In this document: positions 1 to 7,831 of the stretch, one piece after another | Layout of the letters: every line of letters starts with the position of its first letter | Numbering within the stretch: the first letter of the stretch is position 1 | Source: a virus | Length of the DNA stretch: 62,664 nt | Virus record (IMG/VR): IMGVR_UViG_3300018719_000038 | Location: 1-62,664 of that record | Reading direction: 5' to 3' (one strand) | The notes under the pieces: generated by a model | The model's input: only the letters and a program-made list of their open reading frames with translations | Told to the model about the DNA's origin: nothing | Databases searched by the model: none | Translations under genes and position numbers: made by a program

Positions 1-384
1 ATGAAACGCACGATGCCGCAGAGCGACGAGATAGACGCGATCAAGACGTACATGTTCCTTCCGCTCATCCTATCAGCGTTTGAACGGGATCGACGCATAT
101 TCGAGACGCTATTGAAATCGCCGGAGCCGTACATAGATTTGCTAACGATAGCCGCGGATAAGGTTACGAAGGACTTAACGGAGGTTCGCCGCCTGTTTCG
201 AGAACGCGGCATAAAGGTATACGAAATGGAGCGCGGCCAGGCGTGGATTGCCCGCTATATGTGCCGGGGATACACCGGAGATGTGACGCTGTGGGAGCAG
301 CTTGCTATTGCGGAGGCCCGCGTTTTGATGCGGAAATATCTCGGGATTGATACGGAGAAGTTGTGGGAATATTCGCGAAAATAA
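1..384 (+). CDS. Hypothetical phage protein, 127 aa
   Basis: An open frame of 127 residues that starts at the first base of the window, so its ribosome binding site cannot be seen. It is mostly helical and charged, with no signal peptide or membrane segment. It reads on the plus strand, convergent with the membrane protein at 415-1131, and a hairpin terminator separates the two. I do not recognise the family. The position next to the integrase (if the genome is circular) and at the end of the lysis block would fit an accessory or lysogeny-related gene, but that is inference. Confidence 0.6.
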   Translation: MKRTMPQSDEIDAIKTYMFLPLILSAFERDRRIFETLLKSPEPYIDLLTIAADKVTKDLTEVRRLFRERGIKVYEMERGQAWIARYMCRGYTGDVTLWEQLAIAEARVLMRKYLGIDTEKLWEYSRK

Positions 385-406
385 AAAGAGCGCAATAGCT
401 GCGCTC
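380..406 (-). terminator. Rho-independent terminator after the 415-1131 gene
   Basis: A 7-bp stem GAGCGCA/TGCGCTC with a 5-nt loop. On the minus strand it is followed by CTTTTTATTTT. It ends the leftward transcript and sits between two convergent genes. Confidence 0.75.
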
Positions 407-414
407 ACTATACG

Positions 415-1131
415 TTATAGGTTATTCGAACTCGGAAGCTCGAACTCTTCCAGCTCTTCGTAGATATCTTTTTGAATGCTATATTTCCGCGCCAACTGAT
501 ACGGAATTGTATAATCCCCGAACATATTATCAAGAATCGCGTCATAGTCTACGCCTTCCGCTTGCTCGCGTCTCCATGATATGTATACTCCGTCATTCTC
601 GCCGCCACCAACGTTATCAATCAGAACATTAAGAGAAACTTCATACACTTGTGAATTCTCAAACAGTACTTTTGAATATGCGATTAGCGAACCGCCGGCT
701 CTTTTAACGAAGTCCTTATAGTCCGCGAACATGCCCGGGTTTATCGTGATCTCAACATACTCGCCCTTAGTATCCGCAGAAGTTACGAATTTGCGGAAGC
801 TATCGTCTGTCAACGGAATAGCCATCGCAGCGCCAACGTTATCTTTCAGCGCCTTCTTGATGTTATCCTCCGTCACCTCTGCGCTTGTCCAATTAAAAGA
901 CTGCTCTGCATTTCCCACTTCTTGTGCTGTCTCAACGGGCTCGGGTTTTGTTTCCGGTACGTCAGATTCCTGGGCCGGGGGCGTCTGTGCTGTCTCAGGT
1001 TCTGTGGCAGTAGCCGTCCCCCTATCACTGCCGCCACTAGTACCGCCCGTAATATAGCCGATCAAGACAATAGCAATTACCGCAATAACGAAGCACGCAA
1101 TAACGTACTCCCACTTTTTATCCAGCTTCAC
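415..1131 (-). CDS. Membrane-anchored accessory protein with one N-terminal TM segment
   Basis: Protein of 238 residues from a GTG at 1131, chosen because TTGGAGGGG lies 6 nt upstream; the first ATG further upstream has no such site. A single transmembrane helix (about residues 9-28, rich in V, I and A) is followed by a Thr/Pro/Glu-rich linker of about 50 residues and a globular C-terminal domain. The N-in orientation would put the domain outside the cell. The gene has its own terminator and lies outside the lysis cassette. Base composition is more AT-rich than the late genes. It fits a lysogenic-conversion or superinfection cargo gene, but the function is unknown. Confidence 0.7.
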   Translation of the reverse strand: MKLDKKWEYVIACFVIAVIAIVLIGYITGGTSGGSDRGTATATEPETAQTPPAQESDVPETKPEPVETAQEVGNAEQSFNWTSAEVTEDNIKKALKDNVGAAMAIPLTDDSFRKFVTSADTKGEYVEITINPGMFADYKDFVKRAGGSLIAYSKVLFENSQVYEVSLNVLIDNVGGGENDGVYISWRREQAEGVDYDAILDNMFGDYTIPYQLARKYSIQKDIYEELEEFELPSSNNL

Positions 1132-1174
1132 CTTTATCCCCTCCAAATTACCTAAATCATACCATCCCATAAAC

Positions 1175-1235
1175 GAAAAAAGAACCCCTCAACGAAGCCT
1201 TTACGTCATTTACGCAAAGACCCGCCGAGGGGTTC
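1175..1235 (-). terminator. Late operon terminator
   Basis: A 9-bp stem GAACCCCTC/GAGGGGTTC with a long loop, followed on the minus strand by a TTTTTT run. It lies just after the holin stop and so ends the structural/lysis transcript. Confidence 0.75.
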
Positions 1236-1247
1236 CGTTATTTCGCT

Positions 1248-1469
1248 TTATTCCGTTTTATCCTCGCCGCCACTTCCGCCCGTGCCGTCGCTGTATCCTT
1301 CCGCCAGCATATACGCAACGCACGCCCCCACCGCGCCGATCACGCCCGTCACCTGCAGCGTTACGTTTTCACCCGCGCCGGCCGCCGCAAGGACCGACGT
1401 AGCGAGTGCGGCGAGCAGCGCCCAAAACTTCCGCGAACTCAATTTCCGTGCCCAGTCGATTTTCTTCAT
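1248..1469 (-). CDS. Phage holin
   Basis: Small protein of 73 residues starting MKKIDWARKL, with CGAAAGGAG 11 nt upstream of the ATG. Two hydrophobic stretches (about residues 14-28 and 36-52) and a Gly/Asp-rich charged tail are typical of phage holins that form membrane lesions and release the endolysin. It lies 4 bp downstream of the endolysin gene in the same operon. A longer open frame reaching 1616 overlaps the endolysin and lacks a ribosome site, so it was not used. A second holin-like gene lies on the other side of the endolysin. Confidence 0.8.
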   Translation of the reverse strand: MKKIDWARKLSSRKFWALLAALATSVLAAAGAGENVTLQVTGVIGAVGACVAYMLAEGYSDGTGGSGGEDKTE

Positions 1470-1473
1470 TATA

Positions 1474-2175
1474 TTACTTCGCTCCTTTCGAAATAAAAAC
1501 GGTATTGCTCGCGGCGTCCCATTTGACTTCTGCTCCGAGAGCTTCCGCAATGTCCCGCACCGGCAAGTACGTAACGCCGGAATCCACCACGCCGTCGCCG
1601 ATCTTCTTGCCGTCAACCTTAACGTTAACGATTACGTCTTTCTTCACGTCTTCCGCTCCTTTTGTCCGATTAATCCGCGCCATAGCCTCGTCAATCTGCG
1701 CCTGTGTCGGCCGCTTCCCGGCGCGGTATTGAGCCTTTGATAATCCGAATGTCATTTCGAAGTGCGGCATATCCTTGAACGTACGCCAATCGCCGCCCCA
1801 CGCAAATCCGAGCTTCTTGGCCTCCTCGACGACTTCGTTCCAGTCCGCAACGCCGTCGCGATCCCCGTCCAGCCGCGTATCCCACGATACCGACCGACCG
1901 TCCCCGGTTAGCAGCGCGAAGTCGATCGCAACGCCGAAGTTATGGTTCGAGTAGCCGCCGCGTGCATTGGTAACGATCTTCCCCGGCTTCGTTCGGCCCT
2001 GCGCATATAAAGCGTCTTGCTCCGCGATGGTCCGCAGGCCCTGCGTAATTACGATTGGGACTCCTCGCGCATAGCAGCGGTCGATTAGCGCCGAGGCCGC
2101 CGCAGCAACAACCGGAAGAAGCCCGCGCAATTTGGCCGCGGACTTGGATCGTACATATTCGAGTGTTAACGTCAT
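1474..2175 (-). CDS. Endolysin: M15 L-Ala-D-Glu peptidase with C-terminal Cu-amine-oxidase-N-like domain
   Basis: Protein of 233 residues. Residues 1-145 form an M15-type zinc peptidase (CwlK/Ply500-like). The metal-binding motif SNHNFGVAIDF (H78, D85) and a second motif PHFE (H138) are visible. The C-terminal 60 residues (VKVDGKKI ... YLPVRDIAEALGAEV) match the copper amine oxidase N-terminal-like domain common in Paenibacillus/Bacillus cell-surface proteins, which here probably binds the wall. It would cut the peptide cross-bridge of peptidoglycan at lysis. It sits between two holin-like genes. Start ATG has AAAGGATG upstream. Confidence 0.9.
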   Translation of the reverse strand: MTLTLEYVRSKSAAKLRGLLPVVAAAASALIDRCYARGVPIVITQGLRTIAEQDALYAQGRTKPGKIVTNARGGYSNHNFGVAIDFALLTGDGRSVSWDTRLDGDRDGVADWNEVVEEAKKLGFAWGGDWRTFKDMPHFEMTFGLSKAQYRAGKRPTQAQIDEAMARINRTKGAEDVKKDVIVNVKVDGKKIGDGVVDSGVTYLPVRDIAEALGAEVKWDAASNTVFISKGAK

Positions 2176-2490
2176 TTAAGCCGCATCCTTTCCGTTTATA
2201 ATCGCCTTGATATCGTGTACATCCGAAGCCAGTCCGTCATATTGCCGCGCAAGTGTCTCGAACCGGTCCGTCAGACCCTCCGCCAATCGCATCAGGCGGT
2301 CCTCGCGCGCAGTTGCTTCCGCATGCATCCGTTCGTTCTGCGCCTTAGCCTCCGCACTGATTCGTTCTTCCCTTTCGCGAGCCTCCGTTGACATGCGGCG
2401 CATCTCCCGCCAAAGCACCCACGCGAGGATACCGGCCGCGACCGCAAATATTCCGTTCTTCGCAAGCTCCGCAAATATCGTTTGTTCCAT
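2176..2490 (-). CDS. BhlA/UviB-like holin or holin-like protein
   Basis: Protein of 104 residues with one N-terminal transmembrane segment (IFAVAAGILAWVLWREM) followed by a long charged coiled coil rich in Glu, Arg and Ala. This layout is that of the BhlA/UviB bacteriocin-holin family. ATG at 2490 follows GGGGTG. It ends directly next to the endolysin start, so the two are translated together. With the second holin at 1248-1469 it makes a holin-endolysin-holin cassette. It could be an antiholin rather than a pore former. Confidence 0.75.
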   Translation of the reverse strand: MEQTIFAELAKNGIFAVAAGILAWVLWREMRRMSTEAREREERISAEAKAQNERMHAEATAREDRLMRLAEGLTDRFETLARQYDGLASDVHDIKAIINGKDAA

Positions 2491-2507
2491 CGACACACCC
2501 CGTGTAA

Positions 2508-2539
2508 ATAAAAATATCCGCTGTCCTTACGGAGCGGAT
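2508..2539 (-). terminator. Intra-operon terminator
   Basis: Stem ATCCGCT/AGCGGAT, 10-nt loop, then TATTTTTATTT on the minus strand. It overlaps the stop codon of the 2539-2817 gene and separates the tail fibre genes from the lysis genes. Confidence 0.7.
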
Positions 2540-2817
2540 TACGTTGTTTCCGTGATTTCTTCGTAATTTGCGAGCAGTTCGTTGTAGTCGCGAACGTAGA
2601 CGTCTCCCTTGTCGTCCTTACAGACAAACTGGCCCATTTTCACGACGAGGAGCTTTTCGGGTCGCTTGATAATCCCGGCCCTGACGTTTCCGTCTGCATC
2701 GTAATCAACAGTAGCTGGCAGACCGGTGAATTTGATAATCTTCATAATTGTTTCTTTCTCGCCATCCGCAAACTCAACCGCCTCAACACGGTCCCTCGAC
2801 TGAAATATTCTGATCAT
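2539..2817 (-). CDS. Small phage protein downstream of tail fibre
   Basis: Protein of 92 residues starting MIRIFQSRDR. The ATG at 2817 was chosen because AAGGGTG lies 8 nt upstream; the GTG at 2826 overlaps that site. It overlaps the end of the tail fibre frame by 35 bp. No membrane segment. Similar short acidic proteins commonly follow the fibre gene in PBSX-like phages; the function is not known to me. It may be a fibre chaperone or tail accessory protein by position. Confidence 0.7.
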   Translation of the reverse strand: MIRIFQSRDRVEAVEFADGEKETIMKIIKFTGLPATVDYDADGNVRAGIIKRPEKLLVVKMGQFVCKDDKGDVYVRDYNELLANYEEITETT

Positions 2818-3742
2818 CTTCAACACCCTTCATTTTTTTTTTTTTATTTATACGCTTCCAGTCAAATGAATACTTCCACGTATCAGTTGTATAACTATTT
2901 GGGATCACCTGGAAACCATCAGTGTTTATACGTCCGGTAATCTGAAAATTTTGTGAATCTTTTAATAGAGGTGCGGTGCTTGTTTTTCCAGAAGAGCCAT
3001 AAACATACACACCGCCGTAAGTAGTGCTGTCACTTATATTCTGTATCGTCATGTCTGTTAACACGAACAATGATTGCCGATCTAGGTTGTTGTTATATAA
3101 AAGCGTTGCCTTAACACGAACAAGGCTTGGCGTAAACGATAGTCCTGCTATTATCAGTTTTGGGTCATTTCCAGGTCGTTGAACGTTGCCGCTAGCGTAC
3201 TTTTTTCCTTGGTAAATCTGCCCGATCTTCTGCGCCAAAACTGGAAATGTATCGCTCCCTGATGCCGGTACTCCTTTGCCAGTGATGGCGGAAGCGATCG
3301 TGTTTTTCCCATCACTGACATTTGTAAAAAGCTCGTTAATCGCGGCGACCGTGTTAGTTTTCGCTCCGGTGAGCAGCGATGCCAACGGGCCGACGGCGTT
3401 GCTGGCCGCGACTGCTGCGGTGTTCGCTGCGTTTGCCGTTGACTGTGCCGCAGAGGCCGCGCTATTAGCCGCATTAGCAGTGCTTTTTGCATCCGCCGCC
3501 GCATCATAGGCTGTTTTAACAGCCTTCGAGGTTGCCGCCGTCGTCTCGCTGGCACTGTTTGTGGCGCTGGATAGCTGTACGATACCCTTCTGCGCCGTTG
3601 TAGCGTCCGGCACGGTAATCTCGCCCAGTGCCTCCGTTACCGACGAGTCTACCGCCTCCGCGAGTGCGTTCATATCCCGCGGCACATCGGCCGTCATTGT
3701 TCCGTCAATTAGCGGAAGCTTTAAATTAGCTGTTTGCGCCAT
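2783..3742 (-). CDS. Tail fibre protein
   Basis: Protein of 319 residues. The N-terminal part begins MAQTANLKLPLIDG, a usual baseplate-attachment start. It continues with a phage_fiber_2-type repeat (TTAQKGIVQLSSATNS, about residues 48-63) and an Ala/Ser/Asn-rich coiled coil (about 75-120). The C-terminal region is beta-rich and is the likely receptor-binding part. The frame's last 20 residues lie beyond a run of 13 A, so the natural C-terminus is uncertain: one fewer A would stop it right after the lysines. It follows the XkdU-like gene as in PBSX. Confidence 0.85.
   Translation of the reverse strand: MAQTANLKLPLIDGTMTADVPRDMNALAEAVDSSVTEALGEITVPDATTAQKGIVQLSSATNSASETTAATSKAVKTAYDAAADAKSTANAANSAASAAQSTANAANTAAVAASNAVGPLASLLTGAKTNTVAAINELFTNVSDGKNTIASAITGKGVPASGSDTFPVLAQKIGQIYQGKKYASGNVQRPGNDPKLIIAGLSFTPSLVRVKATLLYNNNLDRQSLFVLTDMTIQNISDSTTYGGVYVYGSSGKTSTAPLLKDSQNFQITGRINTDGFQVIPNSYTTDTWKYSFDWKRINKKKKMKGVEDDQNISVEGPC
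2833..2845 (-). repeat. A13 homopolymer inside the tail fibre 3' end
   Basis: Thirteen consecutive A on the minus strand within the last codons of the tail fibre (KKKK). Loss of one A gives a stop right after the lysines; gain of one gives a four-residue tail. The length could vary by slippage or be a sequencing error. Confidence 0.8.
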
Positions 3743-3745
3743 ATA

Positions 3746-4318
3746 TTACGTCAACCCCCGATTATAAAGTTCGCTATACGTCTTCCCCGTCGCTGCGACC
3801 TCGCCGTACGTCTGGCCGCTGCCTGCAAGCTCCTCGTATGTGTAAAAGCGGAATACGTACTCAATCGCCATATGTGCCGGCGTTATGTCGCGCACGGCCG
3901 CCATCAACTCGTCGATTTGGTCCGGGACCCCGTATTGACTTACGAACGTAACGACAATCGTATAATCCGCGGCCCGGTTCGCGACCTCAACGTCACCGTT
4001 CGCATACGCCGACGCAACGCTGTCGATAAGTTCCGCCGTTACCGCACCGACGCCGCGCAGCCGGCCGAGGAGGATTTCGCGCCGTTGTGCGTATGTCTTC
4101 GTTTCATCTGTCGGGATTCCAAATATCCGCTCCCATCGCTCAAGCCCCCACGTTGCGGTCTCGATGAAAAACTGCGAGAGAACGTCGCCGATCCCGGCGT
4201 TAAGCTTCGCGAGTTCCTCCGCCTCGCGGTCGATGATGTTCGTTGCTACCGGCATCTCCTCGTAATATTTCGGGAAATAATCGTGCATGTCGCGTTTAAT
4301 TCCCAGTAGCGTCCTCAT
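3746..4318 (-). CDS. xkdU: XkdU/YmfQ-like baseplate protein (DUF2313)
   Basis: Protein of 190 residues with the YmfQ/XkdU layout: N-terminal DYFPKYYEE, a central region WERIFGIP, then RREILLGRLRG, which marks this family of tail-tip/baseplate proteins (Mu gp48-like). Its ATG overlaps the stop of the baseplate J gene (ATGA), so translation is coupled. The order J-U-fibre is that of PBSX and the skin element. A short repeated ending (TYGEVAATGKTYSEL) is visible at the C-terminus. Confidence 0.85.
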   Translation of the reverse strand: MRTLLGIKRDMHDYFPKYYEEMPVATNIIDREAEELAKLNAGIGDVLSQFFIETATWGLERWERIFGIPTDETKTYAQRREILLGRLRGVGAVTAELIDSVASAYANGDVEVANRAADYTIVVTFVSQYGVPDQIDELMAAVRDITPAHMAIEYVFRFYTYEELAGSGQTYGEVAATGKTYSELYNRGLT

Positions 4319-5397
4319 GCCGACGTCACCGCCACATTTGAAAGCACCGCAACCTCTCCGTCCGCGATCGAAATGTTTCCGGTCGCTCCGTTAAGCGTCA
4401 GATTTTCGTAGTCAATTACGGGAGGGATATCGAGGATCACGTTAGCAATCCGCGTAATCCGCACAAGCGGATCGGTGAACGCAAGCGTCCGTAAGTATGC
4501 GCGCACGCCCGTTTCAATCTGCGCCTTTACCTCCGCGACGGTAGCGCCGGGGGCGAGCGTAACTTCGACCAAAATGTTAATCGGCACCTCGACCGCGCCG
4601 GCTACCGTACAGGCCGCGCCAATAGGGGCGACTCCCTTGCCGGTTCCATCCTTCGTCGGGTCGATGTACGTCTGGACTGCGGAAACAACCGATGCATCCG
4701 GCGCGGTCTTGTCGTCGTCGAGTAGTACGACTTTTACGGTGCCGGGCCCGTTCCAAACCGGATATACCTTCGCATCCGAAACGCCGGGTACTTCCAGCGC
4801 CCATTGACGATATTGATTCGCATTTCCCGATGTGGCTGGCCGCTGGGCCCTCTCGTAATAACGCGCCAATAAAGAAGCGTCTGACTCCGCATCGACGCCC
4901 CCTTCGAAAAACTTCGCGTTGGTTACAGCCACGATTCCGACAAGGTCGCCGAGCAGCGTAGTAATCACGCCGGCCCCAACGTTTCCGGCCGCCCCCGCGT
5001 CCTGCGCCTCCGCCGCGACAGTAACCGATCCGCTGGCGATCGTTGCCTCCGCCGTCGTTACGAAATAGACCGGATTGTCGCCGCCAGTTGATGCGAGTGT
5101 TCCACGCGGAATCACCGTACCGTCCGGTCCCGAAAAGGTAAGCGAGCCGACCGCTTTGACTGCAGGCTTCCGCGTCAATCCGTATTCCTTCGCCCGCATA
5201 TCGAGGTAAGCGCCGTATGTCGTATCCGCAAACCCGAACGCGAGCACGTTGTCGAGTTCGGAGTATGCTAACGTCAGTTCAATCGCGGCCGGCGAAAGCA
5301 AGTCGAACGTAACGGAGCCCTGCCGCTTATCAATGTCCGCCGGTGACGCGTTGAGCATCCGGTCAAGTATCGCGGCTTTCGTTTGGTCCTCGTACAT
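4315..5397 (-). CDS. xkdT: Baseplate J-like protein (XkdT)
   Basis: Protein of 360 residues of the baseplate J family (P2 gpJ/Mu gp47/PBSX XkdT). It starts MYEDQTKAAILDRML, and carries GTLASTGGDNPVYFVTT and the typical RYYERAQRPATSGNANQY segment found in this family. It forms the wedge of the contractile baseplate. GGAGGTG precedes the ATG, which overlaps the stop of XkdS by 1 bp. Confidence 0.92.
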   Translation of the reverse strand: MYEDQTKAAILDRMLNASPADIDKRQGSVTFDLLSPAAIELTLAYSELDNVLAFGFADTTYGAYLDMRAKEYGLTRKPAVKAVGSLTFSGPDGTVIPRGTLASTGGDNPVYFVTTAEATIASGSVTVAAEAQDAGAAGNVGAGVITTLLGDLVGIVAVTNAKFFEGGVDAESDASLLARYYERAQRPATSGNANQYRQWALEVPGVSDAKVYPVWNGPGTVKVVLLDDDKTAPDASVVSAVQTYIDPTKDGTGKGVAPIGAACTVAGAVEVPINILVEVTLAPGATVAEVKAQIETGVRAYLRTLAFTDPLVRITRIANVILDIPPVIDYENLTLNGATGNISIADGEVAVLSNVAVTSA

Positions 5398-5810
5398 TAA
5401 GTCGTCACCTCCACCTGTATCGTTTCTTCCGCTGTATCAACGTAAAAGGAGACGAACAACGAGTCCGCCTCCTGCTTTATGCTAAAACCATATACGCGCT
5501 CAATTCTGTCGTCATAAATCAGCGCTTCTTCAATTACCCGCGGTATCTCCGCCTCTAGTAACTCGGGTGTGGCGTTTTGGCCGATCAAATCTTCGAGCTC
5601 GCAACCGTAGTCATCGTCAAATATCGCAAATCGGAAACGCGCTGTCTTAATCGCCTTAATCACGAATTGTCTTATCGCGGCCTCGCCGTCAACAATGCCG
5701 CCAACCACGCCGTTTTCAAAGTCGATCGCGTACGTCCGGAGAGGCTCCGGTTCAATAGCTTCGGCTAATTCCTCCGTTATGTCGACCGGTTCAAGTGGAC
5801 TTAGCGCCAT
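5397..5810 (-). CDS. xkdS: XkdS-like baseplate protein (DUF2634)
   Basis: Protein of 137 residues, acidic, homologous by sequence pattern and position to PBSX XkdS (gp25-like lysozyme-related wedge protein). The segment RFRFAIFDDDYGCELEDLIG is characteristic of the family. It lies between the XkdR and XkdT genes, with GGAGGTG before the ATG. Confidence 0.88.
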   Translation of the reverse strand: MALSPLEPVDITEELAEAIEPEPLRTYAIDFENGVVGGIVDGEAAIRQFVIKAIKTARFRFAIFDDDYGCELEDLIGQNATPELLEAEIPRVIEEALIYDDRIERVYGFSIKQEADSLFVSFYVDTAEETIQVEVTT

Positions 5811-5812
5811 CC

Positions 5813-6151
5813 CTACGCACCTCCAATTCGGTCAAGGATAACGTAATTCTGCCCCGCTCCGTAAGAAACGACGATTACCCGGTCACCGGCCTTGAGCGCG
5901 TCCTCGTATTCAATTTCAACCGGAGCCGCGCCGTTAATCGCCACCTTGCGTTTATGCTTCGTCAAGTGTTCGCAAACGATAACGTCATCGATGTCGAGGT
6001 CAAACGGCTGTCCGTCGACTTTAATACTGATTCCGGGGAGGGGCGCGAGGACCGTCGCGAACTCGACATCGACGTCCTTGTTATAGCCGAGCTCCCGGAT
6101 AACGTGGCGCAATTTACTGCGCCCAGCTCCTTCGATCATCTCAACGGCCAT
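5813..6151 (-). CDS. xkdR: XkdR-like protein (DUF2577)
   Basis: Protein of 112 residues of the DUF2577/XkdR type: short, beta-rich, with PLPGISIKVDGQPF near the middle and KAGDRVIVVSYGAGQNYVIL near the end. It belongs to the baseplate hub region of PBSX-like phages. GAGGAGG lies upstream of the ATG, which overlaps the XkdQ stop. Confidence 0.88.
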   Translation of the reverse strand: MAVEMIEGAGRSKLRHVIRELGYNKDVDVEFATVLAPLPGISIKVDGQPFDLDIDDVIVCEHLTKHKRKVAINGAAPVEIEYEDALKAGDRVIVVSYGAGQNYVILDRIGGA

Positions 6152-7143
6152 TACGCAACCTCCTCGTATTCGATTTCCGGCAGGTCTTCCGTTTTCGATA
6201 ACGTGATGTCCATTCGGTGAACGCCGTCCTCAAATGAATGCTTGTCAGCAGTTACGTAAAAGCCTCCGGCCAGCTTCGTCATCGACTCGAACGCATAGAC
6301 TGCAGTACCGGCGACTACCTCCACGTTACCGAGCGCCTCGACCGAAATCTCCTCATTTACCTTCGCGAGTTCTTTCAACCGTTGCGCCGCAAGTTGGTCA
6401 AGCTGCGATTTCTTCATATCCGAATCGGCCATTTCGAAATGCTGCATTAAGCCGTATTTCTTCACCAACGCGGCGTTTTTTACGGATGATGTTATTCGCT
6501 TTTTTTTCTCTCCGGCCTCTACCTTAATAGCCGTCCGGGTATCTTCAATTGATTGGAAGCGGCTTGCGGATAGGATATTGACGCCTCTCTCAAGGTACCA
6601 GCGTACGATGTTGTCTTTTCGTTCTTTCATGAACAGTTTTCCGTTATTTGTGTATACGCTGAACTTTCTCCCGTTTTGCTTTCTCGTCTCGGTAAGAGCA
6701 GTGACTATCATATCCCATAGAGTTTTTCCCTGAAATATCATTTTTGGAATTACGAAGCCTGTGCTCGCAATAGTTCCGACCGGAATATCAAACGCTTTAC
6801 AAAGTTCTTTCACGATCGCCGATGCGGTCATCTTTGTAAAACGCCGCGAGTCAGTGTTCTTCGTCAGGTAGACATTTTCGTCGCGTGCCGTGATCGAGGC
6901 ACTGCCTTTGTCGGAGATGCTGTACTCAAAAATGATCCCGCGAAAAAGCCCGACATTGTCCGCATAAAAGCGTATCTCCTTGCCGACCTCGATCGGTAGG
7001 ACCTGCTCTTTGCCGTTTAACGTATTGGTGAGCGTTAGATTAAGAGTCCGGTGTGGTTGCGCAACGTCTCCGGACCACTCCGCCGACTTAACAAAGGGCT
7101 CGATCCAATACTTGCCGTCGTATAATACGGTTATCTTCTTCAC
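6151..7143 (-). CDS. xkdQ: XkdQ-like baseplate hub protein
   Basis: Protein of 330 residues matching XkdQ (gpD/gp27-like hub fold). The N-terminus MKKITVLYDG, an LRGIIFEYSISD-type segment and the region KTLWDMIVTALTETRKQNG fit the family. Start is a GTG overlapping the stop of XkdP (TCGTGA), which implies coupled translation. It would form the central hub below the tail tube and carry the LysM protein. Confidence 0.88.
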   Translation of the reverse strand: MKKITVLYDGKYWIEPFVKSAEWSGDVAQPHRTLNLTLTNTLNGKEQVLPIEVGKEIRFYADNVGLFRGIIFEYSISDKGSASITARDENVYLTKNTDSRRFTKMTASAIVKELCKAFDIPVGTIASTGFVIPKMIFQGKTLWDMIVTALTETRKQNGRKFSVYTNNGKLFMKERKDNIVRWYLERGVNILSASRFQSIEDTRTAIKVEAGEKKKRITSSVKNAALVKKYGLMQHFEMADSDMKKSQLDQLAAQRLKELAKVNEEISVEALGNVEVVAGTAVYAFESMTKLAGGFYVTADKHSFEDGVHRMDITLSKTEDLPEIEYEEVA

Positions 7144-7814
7144 GACGGGATCACCAGCTTTTGACCCGGCTTAATCAAATTGGGATTTGCGCCAATTACC
7201 TTTTTATTTTGCGCGTAAATCTTGCGCCAGTCGTCGCCGTTTCCGTATACTCGCGCAGCTATTTTCCACAACGAATCTCCGGATTTTACCGTATAAGACT
7301 TCGGGACCTGCCGACTAGAAGGCCGAGCGGCCGCGTTTAACTTCGGCATGGTTACGCTAACCGATCCGCCGGAAACGGTATTGTCGCCTTTCTTGGCAAC
7401 CGAGAGGAATATGTACTCTTTTAGGTCCAGCGTATAATAAACGTCTTCCGGCTCGCCCCCACGCTCCTCATACTCGAAATTCCGAATGGTGACCGCCATA
7501 TTAATCGGCGTGCCCGTGACAATAAACCTTACCGGCAAGCCCGACCGCTGCCATCTCTCTATCATAGTGACGTACTCGTACGGGTCGAGCAGCGATGAGT
7601 GTGTGCAGTATGACGCATTGTAGTCCCGAGGGAAAAATGAAGAGAGCGAATACTCCCGTAACCGGCCGCCGCCGATTACCGTGTACTCGCCGAGATTTGC
7701 TACGTCAACATCCTCGAAACCATGCGTAGATGTAACGGAGAGAGTGTCCGGATTAACCGGAAGCAGCAGTGTCTCCGCTCTGTTGTTAAATTTGAGCCAA
7801 AACTGCGTTTTCAG
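7140..7814 (-). CDS. xkdP: XkdP-like LysM tail protein, starts at a CTG (or ATT)
   Basis: The first canonical start (7565) would give only 141 residues, but the frame is open and family-like for 83 more codons upstream (MKTQFWLKFNNRAE, then LLLPVNPDTL, as in XkdP). It is closed there by a TGA. The only start-like codons are CTG at 7814 or the ATT before it, 6-9 nt after AGGAGG. The full protein is 224 residues, the usual XkdP length. The C-terminus is a LysM domain (YTVKSGDSLWKIAARVYG). It connects hub and tape measure and binds peptidoglycan. Confidence 0.88.
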   Translation of the reverse strand: MKTQFWLKFNNRAETLLLPVNPDTLSVTSTHGFEDVDVANLGEYTVIGGGRLREYSLSSFFPRDYNASYCTHSSLLDPYEYVTMIERWQRSGLPVRFIVTGTPINMAVTIRNFEYEERGGEPEDVYYTLDLKEYIFLSVAKKGDNTVSGGSVSVTMPKLNAAARPSSRQVPKSYTVKSGDSLWKIAARVYGNGDDWRKIYAQNKKVIGANPNLIKPGQKLVIPS

Positions 7815-7831
7815 AATTCAACTCCTCCTCA

